This document shows, in pieces, positions 40,321-47,102 of a DNA stretch of 64,000 bases. A program made the position numbers and the translations under genes. The notes below the pieces were generated by a model. That model had not been told where the DNA came from and made no database searches. It saw only the letters and a list, made by a program, of their open reading frames with translations. The DNA comes from JAJRTA01 sp965603125 (GTDB lineage Bacteria; Zixibacteria; MSB-5A5; GN15; FEB-12), in the NCBI GenBank assembly GCA_965603125.1, contig CBFDBU010000009.1, positions 59,691-123,690 of the forward strand. Direction: 5' to 3'. The first letter of the stretch is position 1, and every line of letters starts with the position of its first letter.

Positions 40321-40950
40321 ATGTTTGGCGCTGATTTCATACAACGCGCTATCCTTGCCGCTCCGGCTATTCTGTTCGCGCTGACCGTGCATGAGTTCTG
40401 TCATGCCTGGACCGCTCTTCGGTTCGGCGACACCACGGCGCGCGACATGGGGCGGCTGACACTCAACCCACTGGCGCACCTGGATCTGTTCGGGACGCTC
40501 ATGATGTTCGTCTCGCAGTTCCGGTTCGGGTGGGCCAAGCCGGTGCCGGTCAATCCCATGAACCTTCGTGGCAACGTGCGCGTCGCCGACTTCTGGATAT
40601 CAGCCGCCGGGCCGCTGTCCAACCTGGCCTTAGCCTTTCTCTTCGGCATGATCTTTCGCATAGTCGGCGGCATGTCAATCCAGTTGCCCCAGGGCGTCTA
40701 CATGTTCCTATTCCTGTCGGTGATGATAAACGTATCCCTGGCGTTTTTCAACCTGCTGCCGCTTTACCCGCTGGACGGTTCCCACATACTGAAAAGCCTG
40801 CTTCCACCCCACTATGAACCGATCATCAACAAGATCGAGAGAATCTCTCCCCTTATCCTCATCGCGCTCATCATCGTCGGCGGATTCTGGATTATTCTCG
40901 GACCATTTATCTCGTTGTTTGTATATTTCTTCTCGGGAATCCGGATATAG
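40321..40950 (+). CDS. Site-2 protease family protein (peptidase M50)
   Basis: A 209-residue integral membrane protein with about five hydrophobic segments. The zinc motif HEFCH (H24, E25, H28) is in the first helix. The third ligand is in LLPLYPLDGSHIL. This is the compact YwhC/Rip-like group without PDZ or CBS domains. Substrates are unknown; relatives cleave membrane-bound regulators. The last ten coding bases are part of a 43-base sequence repeated at 41115, in front of the lipoprotein gene. Confidence 0.9.
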   Translation: MFGADFIQRAILAAPAILFALTVHEFCHAWTALRFGDTTARDMGRLTLNPLAHLDLFGTLMMFVSQFRFGWAKPVPVNPMNLRGNVRVADFWISAAGPLSNLALAFLFGMIFRIVGGMSIQLPQGVYMFLFLSVMINVSLAFFNLLPLYPLDGSHILKSLLPPHYEPIINKIERISPLILIALIIVGGFWIILGPFISLFVYFFSGIRI

Positions 40951-41157
40951 TACCATGGCGCAAATGACCGCCCTCTCTGCCGTGTTGTGCCGTCAGGCGT
41001 CTCTGCCTGACGGCTCCTTCGTCACCTGTCGTCAGGTGTCGGGCAGGGACACCCGACGCCACGCTTATGACGAATCCGCCGGCTTCCAGGTATGAAAAAA
41101 GGCTTTTTCAACAACCGGATATAGAATCATGGTACGAATGACCACCCTCTCTGCCGT
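40941..41157 (+). repeat. 43-base near-direct repeats flanking a hairpin element
   Basis: 40941-40983 and 41115-41157 match at 37 of 43 positions by eye. Both include CCGGATATAG followed by a start-like ATG and CCCTCTCTGCCGT. The second copy forms the start and signal-peptide codons of the lipoprotein gene; the first copy forms the end of the protease gene and then a truncated lipoprotein start. The 131 bases between hold the 87-base hairpin repeat and a TGAAAAA-AGGC-TTTTTCA hairpin (41093-41110). Confidence 0.75.
40982..41068 (+). repeat. 87-base twin-hairpin repeat, copy 1
   Basis: Contains GCCGTCAGGC-GTCTCT-GCCTGACGGC (40989-41014, perfect ten-base stem) and GGTGTCGGG-N8-CCCGACGCC (41035-41060, one wobble pair). 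Copy 2 is inverted at 45014-45100 and has the same length. The first hairpin is identical in both; in copy 2 the second stem is a perfect ten base pairs. Both copies end in CCACGCTTAT. Confidence 0.85.
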
Positions 41158-41812
41158 TATGGCGATCTGTCTGCAGGTTGTGGGTTGCGCGCCTGCTTAC
41201 AAAGCTCCACCGATGCACGAACAAACTACAAAGACAGCTCCGGAGGAGAAAGTCAAAGTCGACGCCTACCTGTTCAACGCCAGGCTCCGCCGGGACGGCA
41301 AGCCGACCTCGTTTCGCCTGGAGCTGTTGCAGACCGATTCTGCGGTCGTGTTGGGCGGTCGCGGGTATTTGGGGCGGGGCGCTCTCAAGGGGCGCATGAC
41401 GGCCGACTCGCTGGAGATATACTTCCCGGCGACCAACGAATACCTGTACGAATCGGTAGCCGATCTGGTCGCTTCCTCATTTTGCCCCAGTCGTATGCAG
41501 GGGCTGAACCTGATGAGACTTCTGCGCAGGTTGCCTCAAGCGGATGACTTCAATGTGGACGCCACCCTGGAACGCGACGACGGCGACCGGAAGCGGCCAC
41601 GCTTCTTTCTCTCGTGGCCGGATTGCCCCTGGCGGTTGCAGCTTGCATACAACCGGCAGAAGACAGGCTGGAGGTTGCAGGAGATCCGCTTTGACGATGG
41701 CGACAGAACCAGCTTCACGGCTAAGCGTCGCTCTTTCAAAGAACAGATCGCCGTGACCCGCAAGAAACTCAAGCCAGCCATCCCGGACGGAGCTGTCCGC
41801 GTAAGCCCCTAA
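41129..41812 (+). CDS. Putative lipoprotein, 227 aa
   Basis: An N-terminal signal ends in a lipobox (VVGC, Cys20), so it is probably lipid-modified. The rest alternates polar and hydrophobic residues, with YLFNARLRRDGKPTSFRLELLQTD and LEIYFPATNEYLYE segments (shown in part) suggesting a beta-rich LolA/LppX-like sheet. No catalytic motif is seen. It may be a lipid-binding or envelope-assembly protein, in keeping with msbA next to it; this is inference. The original gene start probably lay directly behind the protease gene before the repeat insertion. Confidence 0.7.
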   Translation: MVRMTTLSAVMAICLQVVGCAPAYKAPPMHEQTTKTAPEEKVKVDAYLFNARLRRDGKPTSFRLELLQTDSAVVLGGRGYLGRGALKGRMTADSLEIYFPATNEYLYESVADLVASSFCPSRMQGLNLMRLLRRLPQADDFNVDATLERDDGDRKRPRFFLSWPDCPWRLQLAYNRQKTGWRLQEIRFDDGDRTSFTAKRRSFKEQIAVTRKKLKPAIPDGAVRVSP

Positions 41813-41832
41813 ATCCCCGCAGGTTATACGAG

Positions 41833-41861
41833 TTGACAAGACGGATCGATTGTGTCATATT
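41833..41861 (+). promoter_or_regulatory. Putative promoter of the msbA operon
   Basis: TTGACA (41833-41838), a 17-base spacer and CATATT (41856-41861), followed by an A+T-rich stretch. TTG 41892 has AGGAG eight bases upstream, giving a short normal leader. Confidence 0.5.
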
Positions 41862-41891
41862 ATTATGTTATGCAGTGGTAGGAGTTGACGC

Positions 41892-43844
41892 TTGAATCTG
41901 TACAAACGGACATTCCTGGTTCTGAGGCCCTACTGGAGGCAACTGCTCACGGCGTCGCTGTCGGCGGCGGTGCATGCCGTGCTGGCTGGGTTGCTGGTCT
42001 GGCTGGCCGGGCCGCTGCTGATGACGCTCTTTCACGTGGATTCAATCGGCGGCGTGCAGCCCGGGGAGGTTGTGGCGCAGGCGCCGTTGACAACCGAAGC
42101 GGGAGATGCGACCGGGCTGCGTAGCTCCCTGGCTGATCTCTCGACCTGGATGACCGGGCTCAGGGAAACAATGAAGGCCCACGTCCATAACCTGGTGACG
42201 GCCGCCAGCAGGCGCGACACGCTCCTGAATTTCTGCTGGCTCATAATGGGGGTGGCTATTTTCAAGAATCTATTCTTGTACCTGCAGGGTTTCTTCATGG
42301 CCTTCGTCCAGCAGTCCGTCATACGCAGTCTGCGCAACCAGCTTTTCGAGAAGTACCAGCGGCTGTCGTTGGATTACTTTCACAGCCGCCGTACGGGTCG
42401 GATCATGTCGCGGGTCACCAACGATGTCGTGGTGCTGAACGAATCGATTGACCTGAGCTTTAACCACCTGGTTACAGACTCGATCATGGCGCTGATCTTC
42501 TTTGCCTTTCTCGTAATCCTGAGTTGGAAGCTGACGTTGCTTGCCATGATCGTTCTGCCGCTGGTGTTTGGGTTCATCTGGTTCGTCGGGAAGAAAATGC
42601 GCAAGTATTCGGAGCGTTCTCAGGAACGCATGGCGGACGTCAACTCGGTGCTTGAGGAAGCGGTCAACAACGTGCGCATTGTGAAGGCTTTCTCGATGGA
42701 GGGATTCGAGTTCAAAAAGTTCTGCGCCGCTACTTTTCAGTTCTTTCGCTCGCTGCTGCGCATGACTCGCATTCGCCACCTGGCCTCGCCGATAAACGAC
42801 ACGCTCATCAGCTTCGCCGGGGTGGTCATCCTGCTCTACGCCGGGGCGAGAATCATTGCCGGCACCGGGGAAATGGACGCCGGGGACTTCATGACTTTCT
42901 TAGTCGCCATGTTCTCCATGATCAAGCCGGTCAAGTCACTCAGCCAGATACACATTAAGATACAGGAGGGTGTCGCAGCCGCTCAGCGTATCTTCAAGGT
43001 CCTTGACACCAAAGAGAAGATCGTCAACGCCCCGGGGGCGCGCCGGATCGAGATTTTCCGCGAAAGCATAAGGTACGACCAGGTCAGTTTCAGCTACAAC
43101 AGCGGCGAAGAGGTCCTCAAAGAGATCAGTTTCGGGGTTCGAATCGGCGAAGTAGTGGCAATCGTGGGGCCTTCCGGTGGCGGCAAATCTACCCTGCTTG
43201 ATCTCCTGCCGCGTTTCTACGATCCCCAGGAGGGCAGCATCAGTATCGACAACACTGATATTCGTAGCCTGACACTCGAATCGCTGCGCCACCTCATGGG
43301 TATCGTCACCCAGGAGACTCTGCTCTTCAACGACACGATACGCAGCAACATCGCCTATGGCATGAACGGGATGTCCGATGATCGCATCACGGAAGCGGCC
43401 GCAATGGCCAACGCCGATCGGTTCGTACGGGAGTTTGACAACGGTTACGATACGCTGATCGGCAATCGCGGGGTGATGCTGTCCGGCGGACAGCGGCAGC
43501 GGCTGGCCATTGCCCGCGCCCTGTTGAAAAACCCACAGATACTGATTTTCGACGAGGCCACCTCGGCCCTTGACACCGAGTCGGAGCTACTGGTTCAGGA
43601 GGCGATCGGTCGTCTGATGCAGGACCGCACTACGCTGGTGGTCGCCCACCGGCTGTCGACTATCATCAATGCCGACCGGATCATAGTGATTGACAAGGGC
43701 CGAATCGTAGAGGACGGCGGGCACGAGGAGCTTATCCGCCGGGGCGGCCTTTATGAGAGGTTGTATACAATGCAGTTCAAGAACGGAGCGGGTACGCCGT
43801 CGGCCCAGCCGGCTCTGGCCGGCGGAACGGACGCGGAGGAATAG
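41892..43844 (+). CDS. msbA: ABC transporter, MsbA-like lipid exporter (TMD-NBD fusion)
   Basis: A 650-residue half-transporter with six membrane helices (about 1-350, with a long loop between helices 1 and 2) and an ATPase domain (about 375-610). The ATPase has GPSGGGKST (Walker A), LSGGQRQRLAIARALL (signature and following) and ILIFDEATSALD (Walker B). MsbA flips lipid A-core in Gram-negative bacteria. The assignment is supported by three LPS-type glycosyltransferase genes directly downstream, one beginning on the base after its stop. Other lipids or peptides are possible for this broad family. Confidence 0.88.
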   Translation: MNLYKRTFLVLRPYWRQLLTASLSAAVHAVLAGLLVWLAGPLLMTLFHVDSIGGVQPGEVVAQAPLTTEAGDATGLRSSLADLSTWMTGLRETMKAHVHNLVTAASRRDTLLNFCWLIMGVAIFKNLFLYLQGFFMAFVQQSVIRSLRNQLFEKYQRLSLDYFHSRRTGRIMSRVTNDVVVLNESIDLSFNHLVTDSIMALIFFAFLVILSWKLTLLAMIVLPLVFGFIWFVGKKMRKYSERSQERMADVNSVLEEAVNNVRIVKAFSMEGFEFKKFCAATFQFFRSLLRMTRIRHLASPINDTLISFAGVVILLYAGARIIAGTGEMDAGDFMTFLVAMFSMIKPVKSLSQIHIKIQEGVAAAQRIFKVLDTKEKIVNAPGARRIEIFRESIRYDQVSFSYNSGEEVLKEISFGVRIGEVVAIVGPSGGGKSTLLDLLPRFYDPQEGSISIDNTDIRSLTLESLRHLMGIVTQETLLFNDTIRSNIAYGMNGMSDDRITEAAAMANADRFVREFDNGYDTLIGNRGVMLSGGQRQRLAIARALLKNPQILIFDEATSALDTESELLVQEAIGRLMQDRTTLVVAHRLSTIINADRIIVIDKGRIVEDGGHEELIRRGGLYERLYTMQFKNGAGTPSAQPALAGGTDAEE

Positions 43845-44975
43845 GTGTCGACGAGTGCTGTCAAGAAGGGGGAGTATCTCCTGAAGTGGCTCTTGCGACC
43901 GCTTTTTCATTTCCTGCTCAGGAAAGGCGACCGTTCCCGATGTCCGGTTGATCCCGACAGCATCGAGTCGGTTCTGATCCTTCGCCCCGACAAGCTGGGT
44001 GACATGATCGCCACCATCCCTGCTGTTCATGCTCTGAAGAAGCGATTCCCCCACCTGCGCGTCGAGGTGCTGGCCTCGCCTCGCAACAAGGAGTTGATCG
44101 AACGGGACCCCGATGTCGACGCCGTGCATGTCTACCGAAAGAACCTCCGTTACGACTTGCCCCTGATTCTGCGTTTGCGCAGGAGAGATTTCGGTGTCAT
44201 CTACGACCCAATCAGCCTTGACTCGGTCACCGGTTTACTCTTGTCGAAGTTCATCGGCAAAGGCGCCGTGCGGGCCGCCTCGCGGAAACAGAAGCTGCTT
44301 GCATACTACGATTACGGTGAGCCGTGCGACCCCGATGGTCACGACCACAACTACGACAACGGGCTGCTCATCTTCAACGTGTTCGGAATTGACCCACGGG
44401 AGGTCGACCCTTTTCTGCCCGTGTTCGTTCCCGAGGATTCACGCGTTAAGGCCGACCGGTTCTTTGCCGGCTTTCCCCGGGAGGGATGCCTCCTGGTCGG
44501 CGTAAACATCTCCGCCGGCAGCCCGTCCCGTTCGCTTCCCGTGTCGAAATACCAGGCGGTGTTGCAGGCCATCGGCCGGGAGCACCCGTCCGCGTGCTTT
44601 CTGGTCATCTGTACCATGAACGACCGCGAGCGGGGGCGGCGGCTGGTCGCAAGCCGGAACGGCAGGGCTTACATGGTTCCCGAGGACCTGTCGCTTCTCG
44701 ATGTGAGCGCCATCCTGCGGGGAGTGGACGTGTTGATCAGCCCTGATACGTCGATAGTGCATATCGCCCGGCTCATGAGAATCCCGGTTGTGGGTTTATA
44801 CAGCGGCGCTATGCGCAACTACTACTACTGGCGGCCATACCGTCAACAGCGCGGGTCGGTGGTCGCAAAAAGTATCGGGAACATTCACGACATAGAGCCT
44901 GGGCAGGTCGTGGAGGAGTTCCGTGCCCTGATGGAAAGTCTGCAGCGAAACGGCTCCGGCCGGGCGCCGTCCTGA
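43845..44975 (+). CDS. Glycosyltransferase family 9 (heptosyltransferase-like)
   Basis: A 376-residue GT-B protein. The N-terminal LILRPDKLGDMIATIPAVHAL is the typical GT9 start (shown in part). The C-terminal domain has the donor-binding LLISPDTSIVHIARLMRIPVVGLYSG (in part). GT9 enzymes add heptose to Kdo-lipid A or to the inner core. The GTG start at 43845 follows the msbA stop without a gap. A second GT9 gene occurs at 46049. The donor (ADP-heptose or other) is inferred. Confidence 0.9.
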   Translation: MSTSAVKKGEYLLKWLLRPLFHFLLRKGDRSRCPVDPDSIESVLILRPDKLGDMIATIPAVHALKKRFPHLRVEVLASPRNKELIERDPDVDAVHVYRKNLRYDLPLILRLRRRDFGVIYDPISLDSVTGLLLSKFIGKGAVRAASRKQKLLAYYDYGEPCDPDGHDHNYDNGLLIFNVFGIDPREVDPFLPVFVPEDSRVKADRFFAGFPREGCLLVGVNISAGSPSRSLPVSKYQAVLQAIGREHPSACFLVICTMNDRERGRRLVASRNGRAYMVPEDLSLLDVSAILRGVDVLISPDTSIVHIARLMRIPVVGLYSGAMRNYYYWRPYRQQRGSVVAKSIGNIHDIEPGQVVEEFRALMESLQRNGSGRAPS

Positions 44976-45013
44976 CAGCGGCCAGTGAGACGCAGATGGA
45001 GATTTTGAGAGCA

Positions 45014-45100
45014 ATAAGCGTGGTGTCGGGCGTCTCTGCCCGACACCTGGTGACTGGTGACGAGGCAGCCGTCAGGCAGAGACGCCTGACGGCACAACAC
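45014..45100 (-). repeat. 87-base twin-hairpin repeat, copy 2 (inverted)
   Basis: Reads on the minus strand like copy 1 (40982-41068), with GCCGTCAGGC/GCCTGACGGC and GGTGTCGGGC-AGAGAC-GCCCGACACC. It lies in a 303-base gap between two LPS glycosyltransferase genes. It is joined, 60 bases away, to the double-hairpin module at 45161-45226, giving a composite element. Confidence 0.85.
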
Positions 45101-45160
45101 CATGACGGCGTGCGGCTGGCGTTGCCGGTTTTTCGCGCTACGCGTGGATCTCCCGTAGTC

Positions 45161-45226
45161 GTAGTAGTAGGTCGAAACCTCTTCGGTTTCGACAGATTCA
45201 GATGTCAGGACCACACGGGTTCTGAC
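45161..45226 (-). repeat. Dispersed double-hairpin repeat, copy 2 (inverted)
   Basis: On the + strand GTCGAAACC-N5-GGTTTCGAC (45171-45193), AGATTCAGAT, then GTCAGGACC-N5-GGTTCTGAC (45204-45226). Reversed, it aligns end to end with 9686-9751: the same 23-base hairpins, the same ten-base linker length, and different but self-complementary stems. No gene is seen in 44976-45278 otherwise. Confidence 0.75.
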
Positions 45227-45278
45227 CTACAGGACTGGAGGTTTTGAGTGCAATGAGTAGCTTAGGCGGGAAACGGTG

Positions 45279-46052
45279 ATGGCAAAGCTGTCGGTAGTCG
45301 TGATTACCAGGGACGAGGAAGGTAATCTCCCCCGCTGCCTGGCGTCGGTGGCGTGGGCTGACGAGATCATTGTCGTTGACAGCGGCTCTCAGGATGATAC
45401 CCGCCAGATTGCCTGGGAACACGGGGCGACCGTGTTTGAGATCGAGTGGAGCGGCTTCGGCGCGGCCAAGGCGTATGGGGTCGATAAATCCACCGGCGAG
45501 TGGATACTCTCGCTTGACGCCGACGAAGCGGTCTCGGAGGAACTGGCGCAGGAGATTCAACTGATCCTGAAAGGAGATACCGACTTCCACGGATTTGACA
45601 TGCCGCGCAAGACGAGATTCCTCGGTCGCTGGATCAAACACTGCGGATGGTATCCCGACCGGGTGCTGCGGTTGTTCCTGAAGTCGCAGGGGAGGTTCGA
45701 CAACGCCCGCGTGCATGAGAAGGTAATCCTCAACGGCAGCATGGGCCGCTTGAGCGGCGAGCTTCTGCACTACAGCTACCCCACCCTGGAACACTATCTG
45801 GACAAGTCCAACCGCTACACCACTCTCGGTGCCGAGGAGTCCTATCGAGAAGGCAGAAGAACCACCTGGTTTGATCTTGTCATCCGGCCTCTGGTGTCGT
45901 TCATTGCCCACTATATTTCCAGGCAGGGATTCCGCGACGGCCGGGAAGGTTTTCTTGTTTCGGTTCTTTCGGCCCTTGCGGTCCTGGTGAAGTACGCTAA
46001 ACTGAAAGATATGGAAAGACAACGGGAGTCTTCGGAAGGTGATTGCAAGTGA
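45279..46052 (+). CDS. Glycosyltransferase family 2, WaaE/KdtX-like
   Basis: A 257-residue GT-A enzyme with VVVITRDEEGNLPRCL at the start, the nucleotide-binding VVDSGSQDDT and the metal-binding WILSLDADE (DxD). The RWIKHCGWYPDRVLRLF and RVHEKV segments are typical of WaaE/KdtX-type enzymes that add glucose to the inner core. A short hydrophobic region near the C-terminus may attach it to the membrane. An in-frame GTG three bases upstream is an alternative start. Its stop overlaps the next gene by four bases. Confidence 0.88.
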   Translation: MAKLSVVVITRDEEGNLPRCLASVAWADEIIVVDSGSQDDTRQIAWEHGATVFEIEWSGFGAAKAYGVDKSTGEWILSLDADEAVSEELAQEIQLILKGDTDFHGFDMPRKTRFLGRWIKHCGWYPDRVLRLFLKSQGRFDNARVHEKVILNGSMGRLSGELLHYSYPTLEHYLDKSNRYTTLGAEESYREGRRTTWFDLVIRPLVSFIAHYISRQGFRDGREGFLVSVLSALAVLVKYAKLKDMERQRESSEGDCK

Positions 46053-47086
46053 CTAAACCGGTCGATCTGTCCCCCGGCGACCGCATTCTTGTCAGCCGCA
46101 CTGATCGGCTGGGAGACCTTATCCTGGCCCTGCCGTTTGTGGCGACTATTAAGGCCCGATACCCCCAATGCCGGGTAGAGGTGCTGGCTTCGCTCTATGC
46201 CTCGCCTATTCTGGAGAATAACGATCGCATCGACGGTATCGTGCGGGTGTTGAACAAGCAGCTTGTCTCGGATCGGCTTTACAAGAAGGACCTGTTGCAG
46301 AAAATACGCCAGGCCGACTATCGCGTGGTGGTGGCATTGTTCCCGGAACGGCACATCTGCCAACTGTTTCACAAGGCGAGCATCCCCACGCGGATCGGCA
46401 CGGCCGGGCGGTTCCATTCCGTGTTTTTCAATCATCATCTCCTGCACAGCCGCCGAACGAACAAGAAACATGAGTACGAGTACAATCTGGATTTCCTCCG
46501 GTTCTTCAGGGAGGGAGTGACAATCCAGTCGCCGATGGTCTATCCGCGCCAGAAGGAGACCAACAACGCCCGCCGGATTCTCAAGGAGGCCGGGGTGGAA
46601 GGAGAGTTCATTGTGCTGCATCCCGGTTCCGGCGGATCCGCCGAGCGCTGGCCGCTCGATCGCTTCCTGCAACTCTACGAGGCGCTCGTGGCGTCGGGAT
46701 ACCAGGTGCTCCTCTCGGGTTCGGAGAAGGAAGGCCATATCATCGATAAGAGATCGCGTGAGATGGGCATCAAGGTCTGTAACATTTGCGGCGAAACCGA
46801 CTTGAGAACATTGGGAGCGGTCCTGTCATTGGCCAACGTGGTGGTAGCCAATTCCACCGGCCCTCTTCACCTGGCCGTCGCCGTGGGGACCAAAGTGATG
46901 GGACTGTATCCGGGCAAAGCGGTGATGTCCCCGGCGCGGTGGGGACCGTTGGGCGCTCACGATCGGGTGGTTGTTCCCACAAACAAAGAGTGCCATTGTC
47001 CCCCGAACAGTTGTGAATGTATGCTGACGATAACCGTAGAGAGAGCCGCTGAGGAAGTTGTCAGCCTGTTCAACGAGAGTGATTGA
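46049..47086 (+). CDS. Glycosyltransferase family 9 (heptosyltransferase-like), second
   Basis: A 345-residue GT9 protein: ILVSRTDRLGDLILALPFVA near the N-terminus, LHPGSGGSAERWPLDRF at the hinge, and VVANSTGPLHLAVAVGTKVMG for the donor (in part). A C-terminal cluster of cysteines (ECHCPPNSCECM) is unusual for the family and might bind metal. GTG 46049 is preferred to TTG 46043 because GGAAGG is nine bases upstream and the GTGA overlap couples it to the preceding gene. Confidence 0.9.
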   Translation: MTKPVDLSPGDRILVSRTDRLGDLILALPFVATIKARYPQCRVEVLASLYASPILENNDRIDGIVRVLNKQLVSDRLYKKDLLQKIRQADYRVVVALFPERHICQLFHKASIPTRIGTAGRFHSVFFNHHLLHSRRTNKKHEYEYNLDFLRFFREGVTIQSPMVYPRQKETNNARRILKEAGVEGEFIVLHPGSGGSAERWPLDRFLQLYEALVASGYQVLLSGSEKEGHIIDKRSREMGIKVCNICGETDLRTLGAVLSLANVVVANSTGPLHLAVAVGTKVMGLYPGKAVMSPARWGPLGAHDRVVVPTNKECHCPPNSCECMLTITVERAAEEVVSLFNESD

Positions 47087-47102
47087 CGAGAAAAGGCCTC
47101 GT

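Noticed and set aside
9686..45226. CRISPR-like repeats in the hairpin regions
   Set aside because: The units are few, far apart and lack regular spacers or nearby cas genes.
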